Shown: positions 15,001 to 30,000 of the stretch, piece by piece | How the letters are laid out: every line of letters begins with the position of its first letter | Numbering within the stretch: position 1 is the stretch's first letter | Assembly (NCBI GenBank): GCA_945859605.1 | Contig: OX243828.1 | Span: forward strand, 22,751,609 to 22,815,608 | DNA length: 64,000 nt | Origin: Lumbricus rubellus | Taxonomy: Eukaryota > Annelida > Clitellata > Crassiclitellata > Lumbricidae | Reading direction: 5' to 3' | Notes under the pieces: model-generated | The model's database searches: none | What the model was told of the DNA's origin: nothing | The model's input: the letters and a program-made list of their open reading frames with translations, nothing else | Translations under genes and position numbers: made by a program

Positions 15001-18000
15001 TCATTGCCACTTCAACAGCATACAGCTGCATACAATGCCATACATTCATGCAAAATTTGAATTAAAAATTCTCGACCTTTTACAACACTTGATGACCTTG
15101 AAGAGATAACTTTGCCCTTGACATGATGAGTATGTGTTGTTAATTTAAAGAAACAATGCCAAGCATATACGGGGTGGAGTGCATACCTGGTTGCTCAGTA
15201 ATGCTCACCTGTATATGCAATTCTCTTGGATTGTGGTATCACACTAAATAAGTTTTATTTGGGAATTTACAAATCATTGTTTTCCATGGGCTTTTACCAC
15301 ATGCTTTTTTGAACTGTCCTTACCTGTGTGTTTTGGGGTAGATGCTTCATCAAGTGTCTTAATATGTGCACATGTACTTCGGCGCGTGCAGTAATTAACG
15401 GTTTCTGATGATTGTCTGTTTTGAATTGACAGCCGTGACGACGGGTTTCGCAGAGAAGAAGTTCTTTGTCCGCACCTTCCGAGCGGAGCAGACGTACAGC
15501 GCTGATTCTGGCAAATGGTTTGTCTCTTTCATTCGTTCATTCATTCGTTCGTTTGTTCGTTCGTTCGTTCATACATACATACATGTATGCATTCATTTAT
15601 TCATTCATTCGTTCGTTCGTTCGTTCATTCATTCATTCATTCATTCATTCATTCATTCATTCATTCATACATACATACATACATACATACATACATACAT
15701 GTATGCATTCATTCATTCGTTCATTCATTCATTCGTTCATTCATTCATACATGTATTCATTCGTTCATTCATTCATTTATTCACTCGTTCATTCATTCTT
15801 TCATTCATTCATTTATTCACTCATTCATTCATTCATTCACTCATTCATTCTTTCATTCATTCATTTATTCACTCATTCATTCATTCATTCATTCATTCAT
15901 TCATTCATTCATTCATTCATGACGATTATCTATATAGCGCCCCTTCAAGGTTACTACTCAGGAAAGAGTGCTCCCTACCCATTGGTACCCAACCTCGGCT
16001 AATGAGAGCAGTTTCAAGATTGCGATAGAACGTGTCAGATTGGACCCTTGGCAGCAGATGCAGGTATGGAAACAGCTTTCTCCCGATGGCAGGTTCAACA
16101 ACAGAGAAAGCGCGCCACTGCCTGATAGAAGTATGTGCATAGAAGGCAAGAAGTTGACCTTGTGCAATGAGCCGTTTATTGAGTTACGTTTATTTCAAGT
16201 TTAGGTGGCTCTACACAAATGCTTTATAAATTAGATTGTCTATGATGATTCGTGTAATTATGTAGATACATTAACTGGGTGCTGCCCTGATAAAATTACT
16301 GTAAGGTGTTATGTGTTAAGGCAGTTCCAAGTTTTGGATCTATGAAGTTGTATCTGTGGACAGAACCTTCAGTAAAGTTACCTCAGGTCATATGATGGAC
16401 TTGTCCAGAGCTGCTGAAGCAAGTGCGCTGCACCTGTGTGTGGTACATTGAACCTGGTAATTATGCACACTCTTAATTTGCTCTGTTCTCTGTTTAAAGG
16501 TACTATGAGTTTGATGTGATAACACCTGGCTACATGAAGGTTGGATGGGCGCAGGTATCAAGTGAACCTGGAAAAGAGCTCGGACTGGATGGATTTAGCT
16601 ATGCGTTCGATGGTTTTTCGGTAAGCTTGCAGATTTGATTTTGTCTTTGTTTATGCTGAGCAAAGAACATAGTGTTCTGATTGCTTGTAGATTCAGTGAC
16701 TCATTGTTAATTCAGACATGTTTGACTCATGATTTAGTCTTTGACTTGTAAAATATTTCTGGTATGCTTTACCTTGACATCTTTATTTGCTGGACTATAC
16801 CAGGTACTTCTCTATCTATAACCCTTTGGGCTTTCCACTCGAAGCTGAAGTCTTGCCTCTTCATAATTGTTTAACCCTGACTCATCTGATTCTCCGCTTT
16901 CCAACTCTCGACCTGGATGATATCCACCTGAAAAGCTATTCTCTGTCCCTCCCCTCTGTCTCACTGATATCTAGACTCGAATCGTTTTCGAACTACCCTT
17001 TGCACAGCTCCTCTGAATTGATACAGCACTTTTGAATTGTCAGGTGCTCCACATTTGGCTCAGAAGTTTTGCTTTTGAGTTTACGATTGCTGATTTCTTG
17101 ACTGGCTGCCAGGAGCTATCACTGACTTGATGCTGGCTTACTAAGGGTGCAATAAAAGTGGATTTTCTGGCAGTTATGAAGTTGTGTTCATAGGGATTAA
17201 ACGTTCACTGAAAAAAATTGGTTTTTTTGGTGATAATTTTATGGTTTGTCAAACACCACAAAAGACTTGCAGCATTGTTTTTGTTTTCAGGGTCGAAAAT
17301 GGCACCAGGGCTCTGAGGCGTATGGTAAAGTCTGGCAGAAAGGCGACGTCATTGGATGCATGCTTGACATCACTGATAAAACGATAAGTAAGTTCTGTGC
17401 TGATTTTTGCATCCCACCATTAACTACTTAACCCTTTAACGTTCAGCGTGTAATAAAATGCATGGAAAACATATGTAGCTGGTCGTGAAAGGGTTAACAC
17501 AATCATCAGATACTTTGTGCACAATCGGTCAGATGATGAATGGAGCTGTTGTAGAAACAAAGCCCAGTGACAGTTAAAGTGCCATAAAAACATGAAATTC
17601 TTAGCACAAGTCAGAGCTCTAACAACACTGTTTTCTGGGTTGTGCTGAAGTTGGGACCAGTTGTGAGCAGTTCCATTGAAGAGGTGCTATATAAAATCCT
17701 TGACTGGTGAAGTCTTGCACTTCGTCATTGAAATTTTAATGACTTAGAATGAATTTTTGAGAGAATGAATTTTTGAGGGTATAATTGAGGACCATCGTAA
17801 TGGTGCACCTACTTGGGTTTAATGCTGTTTGTCTTTCTTATCATTTAGGCTTTTCCCTGAATGGTGAGCTGATGATGGACCGAATGGGTCAGGAGATTGC
17901 ATTCAAAGGAATTGACCTCAGCGAACCCTACGTTCCAGCCATCAGCCTCGGACCGGGTCAACATGCAAGGGTCAACTTTGGACAGGTCGGTTTCTGTTCA

Positions 18001-21000
18001 CTGTAACCTTTAATGTATCATATATCGGTGACTGTGCAGCCATCTGTTGTGACTTTATAAATGATTAAATACAATACAATACAAACATGTATGATAGTCA
18101 CTTGCATAGTCACTTGTGTTAGTTAAGTGTTGGTTAAATTGTGCCATCTATTTTCTATTAATAAGTTTCTGTCCTGATTATATTTCTGTTCCTGCAATCG
18201 TATAAACCGGCTGTCATGTCCTATTATGCTTTGCACTTCAATGATTACTGGGTGGCACAATTAGCGGGATTTCCATCCCTTCTGGGTCTCCCCTTGATAT
18301 CCACTAAATATGTACAATTCTACTGTTCACTGTCTTGATTGTTTTTGTGTGTATTCAGGAAATAAACTGATTTGATTTGATTTGATACAGATTTTGCTGA
18401 TGCCATTCAAGTGAAGATGTATCTAAATATATTGGCTTTTGTTTAGGATGTTCACACGCTCAAGTTCTTCACTTGCTGTGGTCTACAAGAAGGCTACGAA
18501 CCATTCTGTGTGTAAGTTTCTTTTGTTCTAAATACGAAACCGCTTTAAGATCCAGTTTCACACTTCTGACAGATTTATAATTTTAGAATTTTTTTCAATA
18601 TTTAGTCGTGAAGGTATCGAATGATAATGTTTTATTACGAGTTAATGCATTATTTACTGTTGCTATTATGCCACCAGTTCTCACACATTTGGTCAATATT
18701 GGGATGATGTCATTTACACGTCATATTTGCAAGGTTGATAGCTAGTTAAAGTCATCAGTCTATACTGTGGTACATGGTATATACATAGATAGGGTCAATG
18801 TTTGCGGTTTTGCTGAAATGTGATAAACAACATTGACCGAACATTGGTGTGCTGGTTAGGTGAGGATTTGCTTACTAATTATTATTATTACAGCAATTTG
18901 ATATAGCGCCCCTTCAAGGTTGCCTACCAGGAGCACTCCCAGTGCAACCCCCGGTCGAGAAGAACCATGAGAATTGAGACAAAGACCAATAGGCATTTGA
19001 TGAAGAGTAGTAGGGAGATCATTCCAGGTCGAAGGGGCCAACCACGGATAACCTGCGATGTGATTATGTATAAGCTTAGTCGTTGTAAGGATTAGTTCTA
19101 AAAGTGTTTGTTCTTGTTATGCAGGAACATGACACGACCAATGCCGCTTTGGTACGTTAAGGAACAAGCGACGTTTGAACCATTGCCGAAAGATCATCCA
19201 AGAATTGAAGTTGTCCGTGTACCGGGAGGGTAAGTACGTCATTGACTTTTAAACTAAATTAATTTATACTAAAAATATATTGTTATTAAATACCTATGCT
19301 GTTTTTGGACTGTGAATAATAAAATAAGGTAGCTTTTGGGTTTGATATGTAATGCGCGATTTTGTACTCAATGTCAAGATAAACCATTAAGACAGCATCA
19401 AATGAATTTAGAATTTATGACAGCAGATTTAAATTAACCAACTTTGCATATTATCAGTATAAATAAATGAATTTGTTTCAGCCATGTGCTGTTATTGTTC
19501 AATTACTATTTATGAATAGCTAACTAATGCTATGTGTAGGAGCACTTGTTATAGTGCCCCTTCAAGATTTCTAATTTCTACTCAGACTCGCTCCCGACTA
19601 CAGCGCAGACACTTAATCGGGGTTTCACGCTGAAGCGCATGAGCAATTGCGAGTGAAGGACTTGCTCAGGGTCCCTACGCAGCGGTTTGAGGTGGATTTG
19701 AACCCACAACCTTCCGGCTCCAAGACACCAAACATACCCTGCACATTGCGCCCCAGAATTATGTCTAATTTCTGTTTATATTAGTGTTTACTATTTGTCA
19801 AATTGATTTTTTATGTTGAACATCTGTTCACAGGAGCACGTCACCACCTTGTCTGAAGGTGCATTCAAAGACGTTTGGAACGCTGGAGAAAGTCTGCCTG
19901 GAATACTTGCGACTCACTCTGCCCGTTCGCTTCCTTGATCAGTTTGTGGCACCCAGGTGAATGGCTCATTTGCATATATTAACACGTTACCTGTACATTT
20001 ATCTAGCATCGCTTAAGGACCTGCCAAGTGGTATATAGTGTATAAGTTGAATATTTTTCACTGTATCACTTGGCTTATATCAATTGCTTGGAATTGGGTT
20101 GTGAAAACAGACTTTTCTATGGGGCTGTAAGAAAGACTGGGGCAGGTGGGGGGGGGAGAGGTTGAAACCCCCAAACCCACTGGCAATTCTCACCTTGTGT
20201 TTGCCTACTGACCACCCTGCACATGAATTGTTTGTGATTGTGGGCCTATCACTGTCATGGTATGTCAATGAATATTGATTGATTGATTGATTGATGATTG
20301 AGTTATTGTGAATTTCTTTTCTGTTGCTGTAGAGATAAGCAGTTGACGATGGAGCGTAGACTCAATGCAGAAAACCTGCAGCAGCGGCATCATGCACCTC
20401 GTCCAGAGGATGCAGGTTTGCAGATCGCTTCTTCTTCTGCAGGTGTTAGCCCTTGAATTTCTGTGTGCTGAGGCTAAAACCTCTCTTCAGGACCAGTTTC
20501 TAATTGCATTGTTCATAATTTTCATTCTGCAGTTTTCAGATTCCCATGCGATGGCACAACAGAATGAAAGATTCATTTTGTGCTGAATCTAAAAAAAATT
20601 TAAACTAAAGCTTTGGCTGTAGATGAATTTAAAAATTTGGAATAGAAGAAATTAAAAAATGAAATTTCTGAATATAACAGCTTGTTTTGCATTGATATGT
20701 ATATTTACGAAATTGTAGTGAAAACTCGATTATTGAAATTCTTTTATAGTTAGTTGTGGCATTTTAAATTTAAAATGATGTCTCTGATACTTTGTTAAAT
20801 TACTACAATTCATTGATTTTGAATTTAATTGTTCAATAAGAAATGTTTGTTTACTCTTTCTTAATATTGAGAAACTTTTCAGAATAGATACTTTTAATCA
20901 AATTTAATTTTTTTTATATTCGTATAATCGTTTATATCTGTTGAGACTTTAAGACCAAAGAACAGTCTGATTTCTGCATCTGTTAAATGTACACAATTTA

Positions 21001-24000
21001 TTTAACAGATAAACGTTCTGCCAGTTTGCATTGGCAATTTGTTCCCGATTTATAATGATGCAACGCTGCAACGCTATAATGCCGTGGCCTTTAGGGGCAC
21101 TTTCGCCGACCAAGAAACAGAAGATGAGTAGGGCCGTTCCAGACTTTGATTTTATGTTAGGCGCTAGATAAGTCCCCGACTGGGATCCTGTGTACCTCGG
21201 CCCTCCTCGGGGCAATAAAAAAAAATTTAAAAAAATGACTAATTGTGGTTTCTTTAGTGCTCATACATAGTTTGAGTTCATTGTCACATGCAAGTAGTTT
21301 CTTGTTGACTGGAGAAGAGGCCAGTTGAGGTTTTTTGGGGATAAATTTGAAGAGGGAAAGAAGCTTTTTTGCTATAGGACCAAATTGGAGGCAAGCTGAA
21401 CAAACGTTGATGATGGTACCTAGATTAAAAATTCTGAAAAGTTATTTACCCATAATTGATAATCCTACAGCATTATGTTTCAATTGGAAAATTATTAGAT
21501 TAACCTTCCTGCTTTTAATGACATAGATCTGTTGGCTGGGTGACTTTACAATGCATCAAAACAGCAAACTAAACCAAAGAGGAAATTAAGACGTTCATTT
21601 CTTCATTCGTGTTGCCGTTCTGAAATGGTGTGAATTTCTGAAGTTTTTGCGATAATAATAATAATTTCCTGTGTTAAACAAAACCTATTTTTAACCATCT
21701 CTGATTTTTAGTTCATTTGAGATGAATTTAACATCTTTTACGAATGGTCCCACTTTGCCGATTCTTTGCTTTTTCGCTCTTCTTCTGCCATGTTCTTTCT
21801 GTAGTCTTGCTTTGGCAGTACCGGTGGCTGACTTCTCCCTGTTCAAGTTTTTGCATGTAATTTGTTTGCTTGTGTGAGGAAATAATAATATTAATAATGT
21901 TCTGTTGATTTGGCTGATTTGTTCATTGACTTGTGTTTTCTTGTTAGCATTTAACCTTAGTTTCTGGTTTCCAGACATTGATAGTGATCCAAGTGAAGAT
22001 ATGCTTCCAGAACATTTGCAGTCTAGTGACCTATGTAAGAAGCCTTGTTGCATCTATGATTTTGTCTAAGTTAAAGTTTATGGCTGTTTTTTTATATTGA
22101 ATTGGAATTTCAAATTGAAAGTGCTTTTTTTCATGAATCCTATCCTGTTTGCTCCTTTGCCCCATTCTCGTTTAAATCCTGAACACCACCCAACTTTTCC
22201 GCCTGATTATACTTATCTACCTGCCTGAACTTTTGGGATCTTGAAACAGTCCTTTTATTGAACAGACATTCATCTAAGGCCTAAAAAAATGTTGTGTTTC
22301 CGGTAACCCAACCGACCCTCTTTTATTGCCGCGACTCAAATAATTTAAAAAAAAAATTTTTTTAAAAAATTTTAAGAAAAAAATTAACATTTTTGTTAAA
22401 TTATTTTTTTTAACATTTGTATTGACATAACAGAAAAGACGTCAACAAAATGAAATTAATAGGACTATTTTCTAGAGCAGTTTTATGTGCAGACATTCGG
22501 GAAATAGGCGGTTTATACTTGCTTAGAACACGTACTTTGTTGCAGCGTGTACCTTTGTGCAAAAAAGAGCCGTGGGTATACTTTTTCGGATAGTCACTTC
22601 ATAAAAATATTTTACCAAAATAAAAAAAAATTTCGACCTACCTATCCAATTTTTTTTAGCTCTGTTACCGGAAACACAACATTTGTTTTTAGGCCTAAGT
22701 ATTTCACTCTCTCATTTGACAGATTGACATATTTGATATTTTTAAGACCTTTCTTGTACTACTCACTTGTTTTATTAATCCTTGTGTATTTTTCTTCTGT
22801 AGTGTTTTGATTTGTGTTTAGACGAGAACAATGTTTCGATTAGATTAGTAATAGGTGAAGGTAGTTAGGTAGTTTCTGTTTTGACGTGTGCATCCGTGTT
22901 GTTTTAATAACCTGACCATCATTTATATTAGCCATAGGAAGACATTGGACACTGATTAGTAAAACTGCTATGAAAATATATTAATTTTACGGGTCCTTTT
23001 TGTTAGACTGATATAGGCCCTAATGTGACCAACAGTTTATATAGTCTTTTATAGAGCTTTGCAACAGTGTAGTTACTGAGTTACTGAGAAGAAAAGTGAA
23101 GTGATGGCTTGCTTTGTTAGACAATACTTCTTGATCTCATTTCTTACATTTTAAATTTATGAATGAATAATATACTTATTTAAAACCTGTTAGCACTTTC
23201 AGAGCTGCTCTGCATATGCTTATGAGATAAGATGTCTGGCTATTCGGCTAACATTTGACAAAATGTGCCTTGGGTGTATTTATCAACTTACTGTAATGTC
23301 CAAAATTAAAATAAGATCTAAATTTTTGCATATATTAGCCTAATGTGTCTCCTGTACTCACCTCAATTCCATGGATAACCACCAAGACAGCTTTCAATAA
23401 AATAATAAATTTGAGCATAGGTTTGAAGGTTTCAGCAAACTTAAAGTCACAAATCTTTGCAAGTAAATAAAATAAATATGTTTTAGGCCATATTTTAAAA
23501 TAAACACTGACAAGTTCTCTTCCGTTTTCTTTACTAAGCGTCAGCAGCAGGATCTGCAATATTCCATATTTTTGCAGGCAGCGTGAATAGGTGATTTTTT
23601 TAATCCCAATCATTATAAATTTATATAGCACCTCTTCATAGTCCTTGAGCAGAGGTAGTGAATTTAGTACAAGCAGTTTGTCTTATGCATTATGCATTAG
23701 TAAAAGTAGTCAGTGAATTAGAATACAGCATGGCTGCTGAATCGGAGTTTCACACTGAAGCGCATGAGCAATTGCAAGTGAAGGACTTTTCCAGAGTTCA
23801 TACGCAGCAGATTGAGGTGGAAAACTGACTCGAGTAGATTCGAACCCACAAGCAGTTGAGTCTGCTATAGGCCACATGCCTCTGCTTCTGTAGATCTGCT
23901 CCAGCACTCTTCAAATGTCATCCATCAGCTCTAGATATGGCCTTCCTCTTTTGTTGGTTCCCTATTAATAATGATGACAAAAAAATAACAATACGATATT

Positions 24001-27000
24001 CTAGATGTTACCTAATGTTATAATTAGTATTATCCACGCTTACAAGTAGTCATCTTCTCTTGAAAATCACATTTGATGTTTTTCTTCTTACCTTGACGTG
24101 CAGTTGTGCAAGAAAAGCGCGGCCTCTTCAAGAAGAAAGCGAGCAAACTGCAACAATCCCTAGATGACAGCCACGTTGAAGCCTCATCAAAATACAACAC
24201 GACCCTTCCGCTTCGCAGACAGGCAAGCGAGACCAACCTCGGTGCGGACTTCATCGACAAGGGACCGTCTGGCGCCAAGTCCCTGCATCCGAAGTCGCTG
24301 ATGGATAAATTCTCGGACGTGTCGAAGAGCATCATCGAAAAACCCGGGCAGCAGTCGGGGTCGAAGCGGGCGAAGTCACCGTTCTCCATCTTCAAGCGAC
24401 CGAAGTCAAGGGAACCGTCACCGCTTCGAGGTCCGGATCATCGCGGAGGACCAGGCCAACTTCCTGTTCGTATCACGGTTTGTATCGTAGACTAAGTTGG
24501 AATGCGAGAGGTTGGTTTGTGCCTCTCTTTTAGATGAAGTGAATTAGGCATTGGGTGTGATTTCGTCTGTCATCAACAGTTCAGGGAATATATATGTGAC
24601 CTCGGCCTGTAGCCAAGAGTCCTCTTGGGGCACATGTTATCACCATCTTAAAACTGTCCTCTAGCTGAAGTTGGGCCTGGAGCGCTCCAGAGTAGTAACC
24701 TTGAAGGGTGCTATATAAATCCTCATAATGAATTAATGAATTCTTGAATGAAGAAAAGGGACTACTTGTCAGGAATGGGCTTATTAACAGTTTTTATTCC
24801 TTGATATCATAAGAGTTATGGAATTTTTTTGACGTTTTGGTCCTGATAAATCATGTGGCGGGAAATCGCAAATAACAATTCAATAGAGATGTCTCTATCT
24901 GATGCAGAAATCACATATTTTAACCTCAAAACATCAGGTGGTATATTAGCTGTGCTATGATTTGTAAAACATTAGCCAAACACACCATTGCATTAATCAA
25001 TCACAGCAATCAATAATCATGTTTTTTATATGCTCATCACTAGATGTCGACACTTTACAACAACCAGAATGAAAACAACTATTAACTGATTGAACTTTCC
25101 AGGGCAGTTCCTCCGAGTATTCCGTCGAGTCGGACATGGAAAGCCTCGGTCCCGGAATCCACATCAACCAATCGCACGGAGGAGTTAACCGGATGAAGAA
25201 GAAGCGCGACAGCCAGGCGAGCTACACGTCGGAAATGATGGAGTCGGAGGCTGACTATCGTGAGCTGGAAATGAACGTCGACATCATCGATGAGTATTAT
25301 TATGGCGTTCGAATCTTTCCAGGTCAGGATCCGTCGCAGGTGTACGTCGGTTGGGTGACACCGCACTTCCACATGTACAGCTCAACGTTTGATATGAAGA
25401 AGATCCGGAATGTCGTCGTGTGCTCACTGGACATGGACAATCAGATTCGGTCAAGGTGAGTGTACGGAAGTGTATTATTATTATTATTATTGTTCTTGTT
25501 CTCACTACTATTGTTATTACTATTATTGTTTATTATTATTATTATCATTATTATTATAATAATCCTTATATCAACACTTTCAACAGTCAACATTATTATT
25601 ATCATCACTATTGTTTTTTCTACTATTGTTATTACTATTATTATTATTTCTATACTAGTATTATTATTATTTTTTAGCGCCCGAGGTATATATGCTCCCT
25701 CAGGCTTTAAAAACACTAATAAAAGCTTTGTTGTTCTGGAGTCAACGGTCATCCTCATCGGTCAACTGTGCAAATGTGCTTCGAAATGTGACAGCTGGAT
25801 ATGGATATCATTATTGTTATTGCTACTATTAATTATCACTATCATCATTTTGTAATGTACATATTTCGAAATTTAAATGGCTTTTATTGATGGAATAGTT
25901 AGTAAATGCACATGGCTTTTGTGCTGGATTTTTGAGCAGCATCAGCCGTAAGAACTGCTACATCGTGTCGGCCGGTGATCTTCAGAACCGCTACAGTCAT
26001 CAGGAGGAGTCTGGAAAGAGAATGGCGCCAGGTATTCTCATCGGTTGCCATGTCGACACATCCACTGGTCTCCTCAGCTTCACCTTCAACGGACAAGAGG
26101 CGGCTAATAAATTCCAGGTGACATTAAATGGAATCTGGAAGATGGAATTATATACTGTTCGTGTTTATTAATTCCTTTGTTCCAACTGAGAAGTTGCAGC
26201 GAGATCCCACACATGATGGTACGATGATAGTGATGGGTGGTAACAGTGATAGAAGTAAGTAAGTAAGAATATTCTTTAATTGACCACCAGCATACGCACA
26301 GTAGTTTACAAAGGAAATAAATAACAGAAAATAGAAAAACATTTATGCAATAGAAAAACAGTTATGCATAGTTATACAACATTCGCATAATAAAACTTCT
26401 TCTGGCAAAAAGAAGTGCGAGCTTGCGGAACCCTCATATCTCGTTATCATTATGCTGTGATATGCTTTTGTGCATAGTGTGTGTGGTTTTCATTTGCAAC
26501 AGCTGTCCAGTTGCCAGTTGCATTGGTTGGGTCCAGCAGAAATTATTGTTTTTGTTGTTTATTGAACATTGCATCAATATTTCTGTTGAGCATGGATTGT
26601 GAAATCATATTTTCTGAACCTGTGTTTATTTTGTGTGATTCCAGGTTGAACCAGGTGCGATGTTGTTTCCAGCCGTCTTCTTTGAACCAACCAATAAGGA
26701 GGTTCTTCAGATGGAACTTGGCCGTACTAAGGTAGTTCAAAACTTTAATGAAATATCACTCTATTTATAAAACTGAGAATATACTGCTTTCCATGTGATG
26801 TTAAGCTTAAGATTCTAGTGATAAATTAACCCTTTATCTGTTCATTTTTCCTGTTAAGCCTGTGTTTTCAGCGGATATTCTCGGGGCAAATGGGTGAAGG
26901 GTTAAATTGCAGATCCAAGTTCAGTACTGTTATGTATTCCCGAAGTGGCTCCACCTTGCACTGCGCCTACTACCTTGGAATATTTTGCCTACTTTCTACC

Positions 27001-30000
27001 AGTTGCTCAAAATCTATCTTTTTAGCCATGGCTGGGCTGGGAGTGCCTCTGAGTAGTAGAGATAGTAATTATTGGTTCTTGTTGATGTTATTGCGCATGT
27101 ACTGCACATGCAGGCTATGTTTTGTATTGTATTGTATTAAGACATTTATAAAGCACCTCTACTAGGGTGACCGTTCAGAGGCGCTCCCAGTGCGCAACGC
27201 AACAAGAGAAGAAATAAGTTTTGAGGAAAGAAAATGAGGAGGAGGGATTTCCAGTTAGAAGTTGAGACCGAGTAGATGGAGGGAGACAGAGTATTCCAAA
27301 GAGAGGGGCCAATTGTTTATGCGAGTCATTTTTATTAAAGTGCACTGCCTGCGCTGTGAAGAGTACAGGCTCGAGCCTTCCCGACCCATGAGAAAGTCCT
27401 ACACACTCAGTTGTTTAGGGACGTTGACGTTAAATTGATGGTCGTTTTGTGCACTTCTGAACATTGGAAGGATATCAGTATTAATTAATACAGAGCTGCA
27501 TTGTACTACGTTTGCATCCATATTTGTGTTCTACAGTCGGCGCTTCCACTGTCTTCCATCCTTTTCCGTGGTGGAAAGCACGTTCATCCGCAGTGCCCTC
27601 CGAGACTCGACCTCCAGGTTCTAAAGACGTACCACTGGTCACGCGCTCCAATGCATTCAAACAAAGTTCACGTTCTTAAACTGTCTGACATCCGTGGCTG
27701 GAGCATGCTGTGTGAGGATGCCGGTAGGTGGACAATGAGACAGCAATGCTTCTATTTTTAGATTGGGAAATTCCAATGATGATAGTTATTAGGCATTTCC
27801 GATATTTCTATCTTTAAATTGGGAAATTCCAGTGCGATGTTATTGGAGTATTTCCGATGTTTCTATTTTTAGACTGGAAAATTCCAATGTTGATGGTTAT
27901 TAGGGGTATTTCTGATGTTTATATTTTTGGATAGGAAAATTCCAAATGTTGATGGTTATTAGGGGTATTTCTGATGTTTATATTTTTAGATAGGAAAATT
28001 CCAAATGTTGATGGTTATTAGGGTATTTCCAATGTTTCTATTATTAGACTGGGAATTTCCAATGCTGAGGGTTATTAGGGCAGATGTCTATCTATAAACA
28101 TGCTGTGTGAGGATGCCGATAGGTGGACAGCGGGACAACAAGACAACAAGACAACCGTTATCTGATTTCATTTTAATCATGGGGGTTTAGCTGATTATCA
28201 CTTTCATTCAAGCTATGTGTTTTTTATAATCCACAAGACCTTTCTTTGCTAATCTTGTTTCACTTTGCGCTCTTGCCATGTTGTGGCTTTTCAACCTCCT
28301 TACCTTAGAACCTTAGTCCTTCCCGTGCAGCTCTGCACATCGGACAACGCAGCTTCTCCATTCCACTCTGTCCATCGCCACCTCGACAGCATCGTTCCAC
28401 GTCATCTCCAGACCTTGCAAATCCTCCCGTACAGTCTCCATCAGGTTCTTCCTTGGCCTCCCTCTACCACGTCTTCCCTCCGGTGTCCAGATTGTTGCTT
28501 GTTTTGCTCTCCTCTCTTGCTCCGTTCTTGTTACATGCACCATCCACTTTAGTCGCTTCTTTCTGATGATAATCTCCATTTTTTCCAACCGGATCTTAGT
28601 CTTCAAGCTACATCCATTGCTTTTAGTAACTTTTTGCACCGTCATTCGCAGAGCCTTTTCGACGGCACTGCTCTTAGCAAATAGGTTATATAATGAGAAT
28701 GACACGGGTGGGTTACTGCTGAAAATGGTGGCCTACCTGCACAACATTTAAGCATGTAGAAAATAAATTCATTGCAGCACATGTTCGTTAAAGTTGTCTT
28801 TCTTGTTTTGAATCACAAAGACGAAGGATACGACGAACTTCTGGAGTAGTAGGTCCTGATGATGGTGATAGGACAATTACCCCTGGACAATTATCCCCCG
28901 AACAATTACCCCCAGGACAATTACCCCCGACAATTACCCCCCAGGAAATTACCCCCCAGGACAATTACCCCCCCCCCGACAATTACCCCTGGACAATTTC
29001 CCCAGGAAATTACCCCCCGGACAACTACCACCTGTGCCTATTACCCCCCGGACAACTACCCCCCGGACAATTACCCCCCCCCCCCACGTGCCAAAAACCA
29101 AAAGCCAATTGTCCTAGAACCCCTGATGATATATCCAACATTGTTGGAAGTCTGCATGACTGCATAGTCTGCATGACTATCAATAAATGACTTATTTGAG
29201 CCAACCAATGTTCATGGGCGGAAACCTGGGCGGAGACTGGGGGGGGGGAACGAACGAGTGGCCGAAGGAAAGACACGAGATTTTTTTAGTCATCTGGCCG
29301 AAAAGTCAAGAAAATTTTCTATTTTCACCGCCAAAAAACTTGACGACCTTTTTTGGCATTTTTAGCCGAAGAAAACCGAAAAAGTCAAGAAAATTTTCTA
29401 TTTTCGCCGCCAAAAAAGTTGATGACTTTTTTTAGTGTCGACGCTCAACTATAGGGGGGGGGGGACAAATGCATGGGCCGTCCCCCAACACCTCCGTTGG
29501 AGGGGACCGTCCCCCCTAGGTTTCCACCCATGCCGATGTTGCAAGAAGAAGTAGGCCTACAAAAAGAAATGCACAGAAGGGATAGCGTATCCTGATATTT
29601 AGGAACACCCTGAAGCAAACATTAGGCCTAAACGATGACACTTATCCAACAGATAAAAAATTAACTAACGATATCAACAGATTTAGGAGAATAAGAAGAA
29701 CAGGGTAGAGTAGAATCACCTAAACGTGCAAAATGACAGGTGTAAATAACAAACAAAATAGATCTTAACAAGGCCTAAGAGGTTTTTCTGACGACATTGT
29801 GGGTCATCATTTTGGTTCTCATCAAGTTTGATGCGTAATTTTCTTTTTAAATATACTGATGTTAGAGGACTTTAGTACTTCTTCATTTGAAACGTGACAG
29901 AGGAAGGCCTAGACAAAAACTGCTGGACGGGATGATGGAAGAGGGATACAGAGAACTGAAGGACATGGCACAACAGCGTGAACAGGGGAAACATTGGACG

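Larger units (their letters stand above)
20416..24103. other. Intron 19 (3.7 kb)
   Basis: Mostly AT-rich with no gene recognised. It holds the Harbinger-like MITE at 22278-22695 and a minus SINE/LINE mosaic at 23615-23882. Short frames here show no family features. Confidence 0.6.

Noticed and set aside
15408..16028. Three overlapping frames rich in HSFIHSFI
   Set aside because: These are translations of the (CATT)n microsatellite; only the first part of one overlaps a real exon (15433-15517).
16787..17035. 82-codon frame in intron 13
   Set aside because: No recognisable domain, no splice phase linking it to exons 13 or 14, and SPRY2 is complete without it.
28859..29167. Proline/asparagine-rich frame [10 protein letters not shown]
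   Set aside because: Product of the C-rich minisatellite, not a conserved protein.
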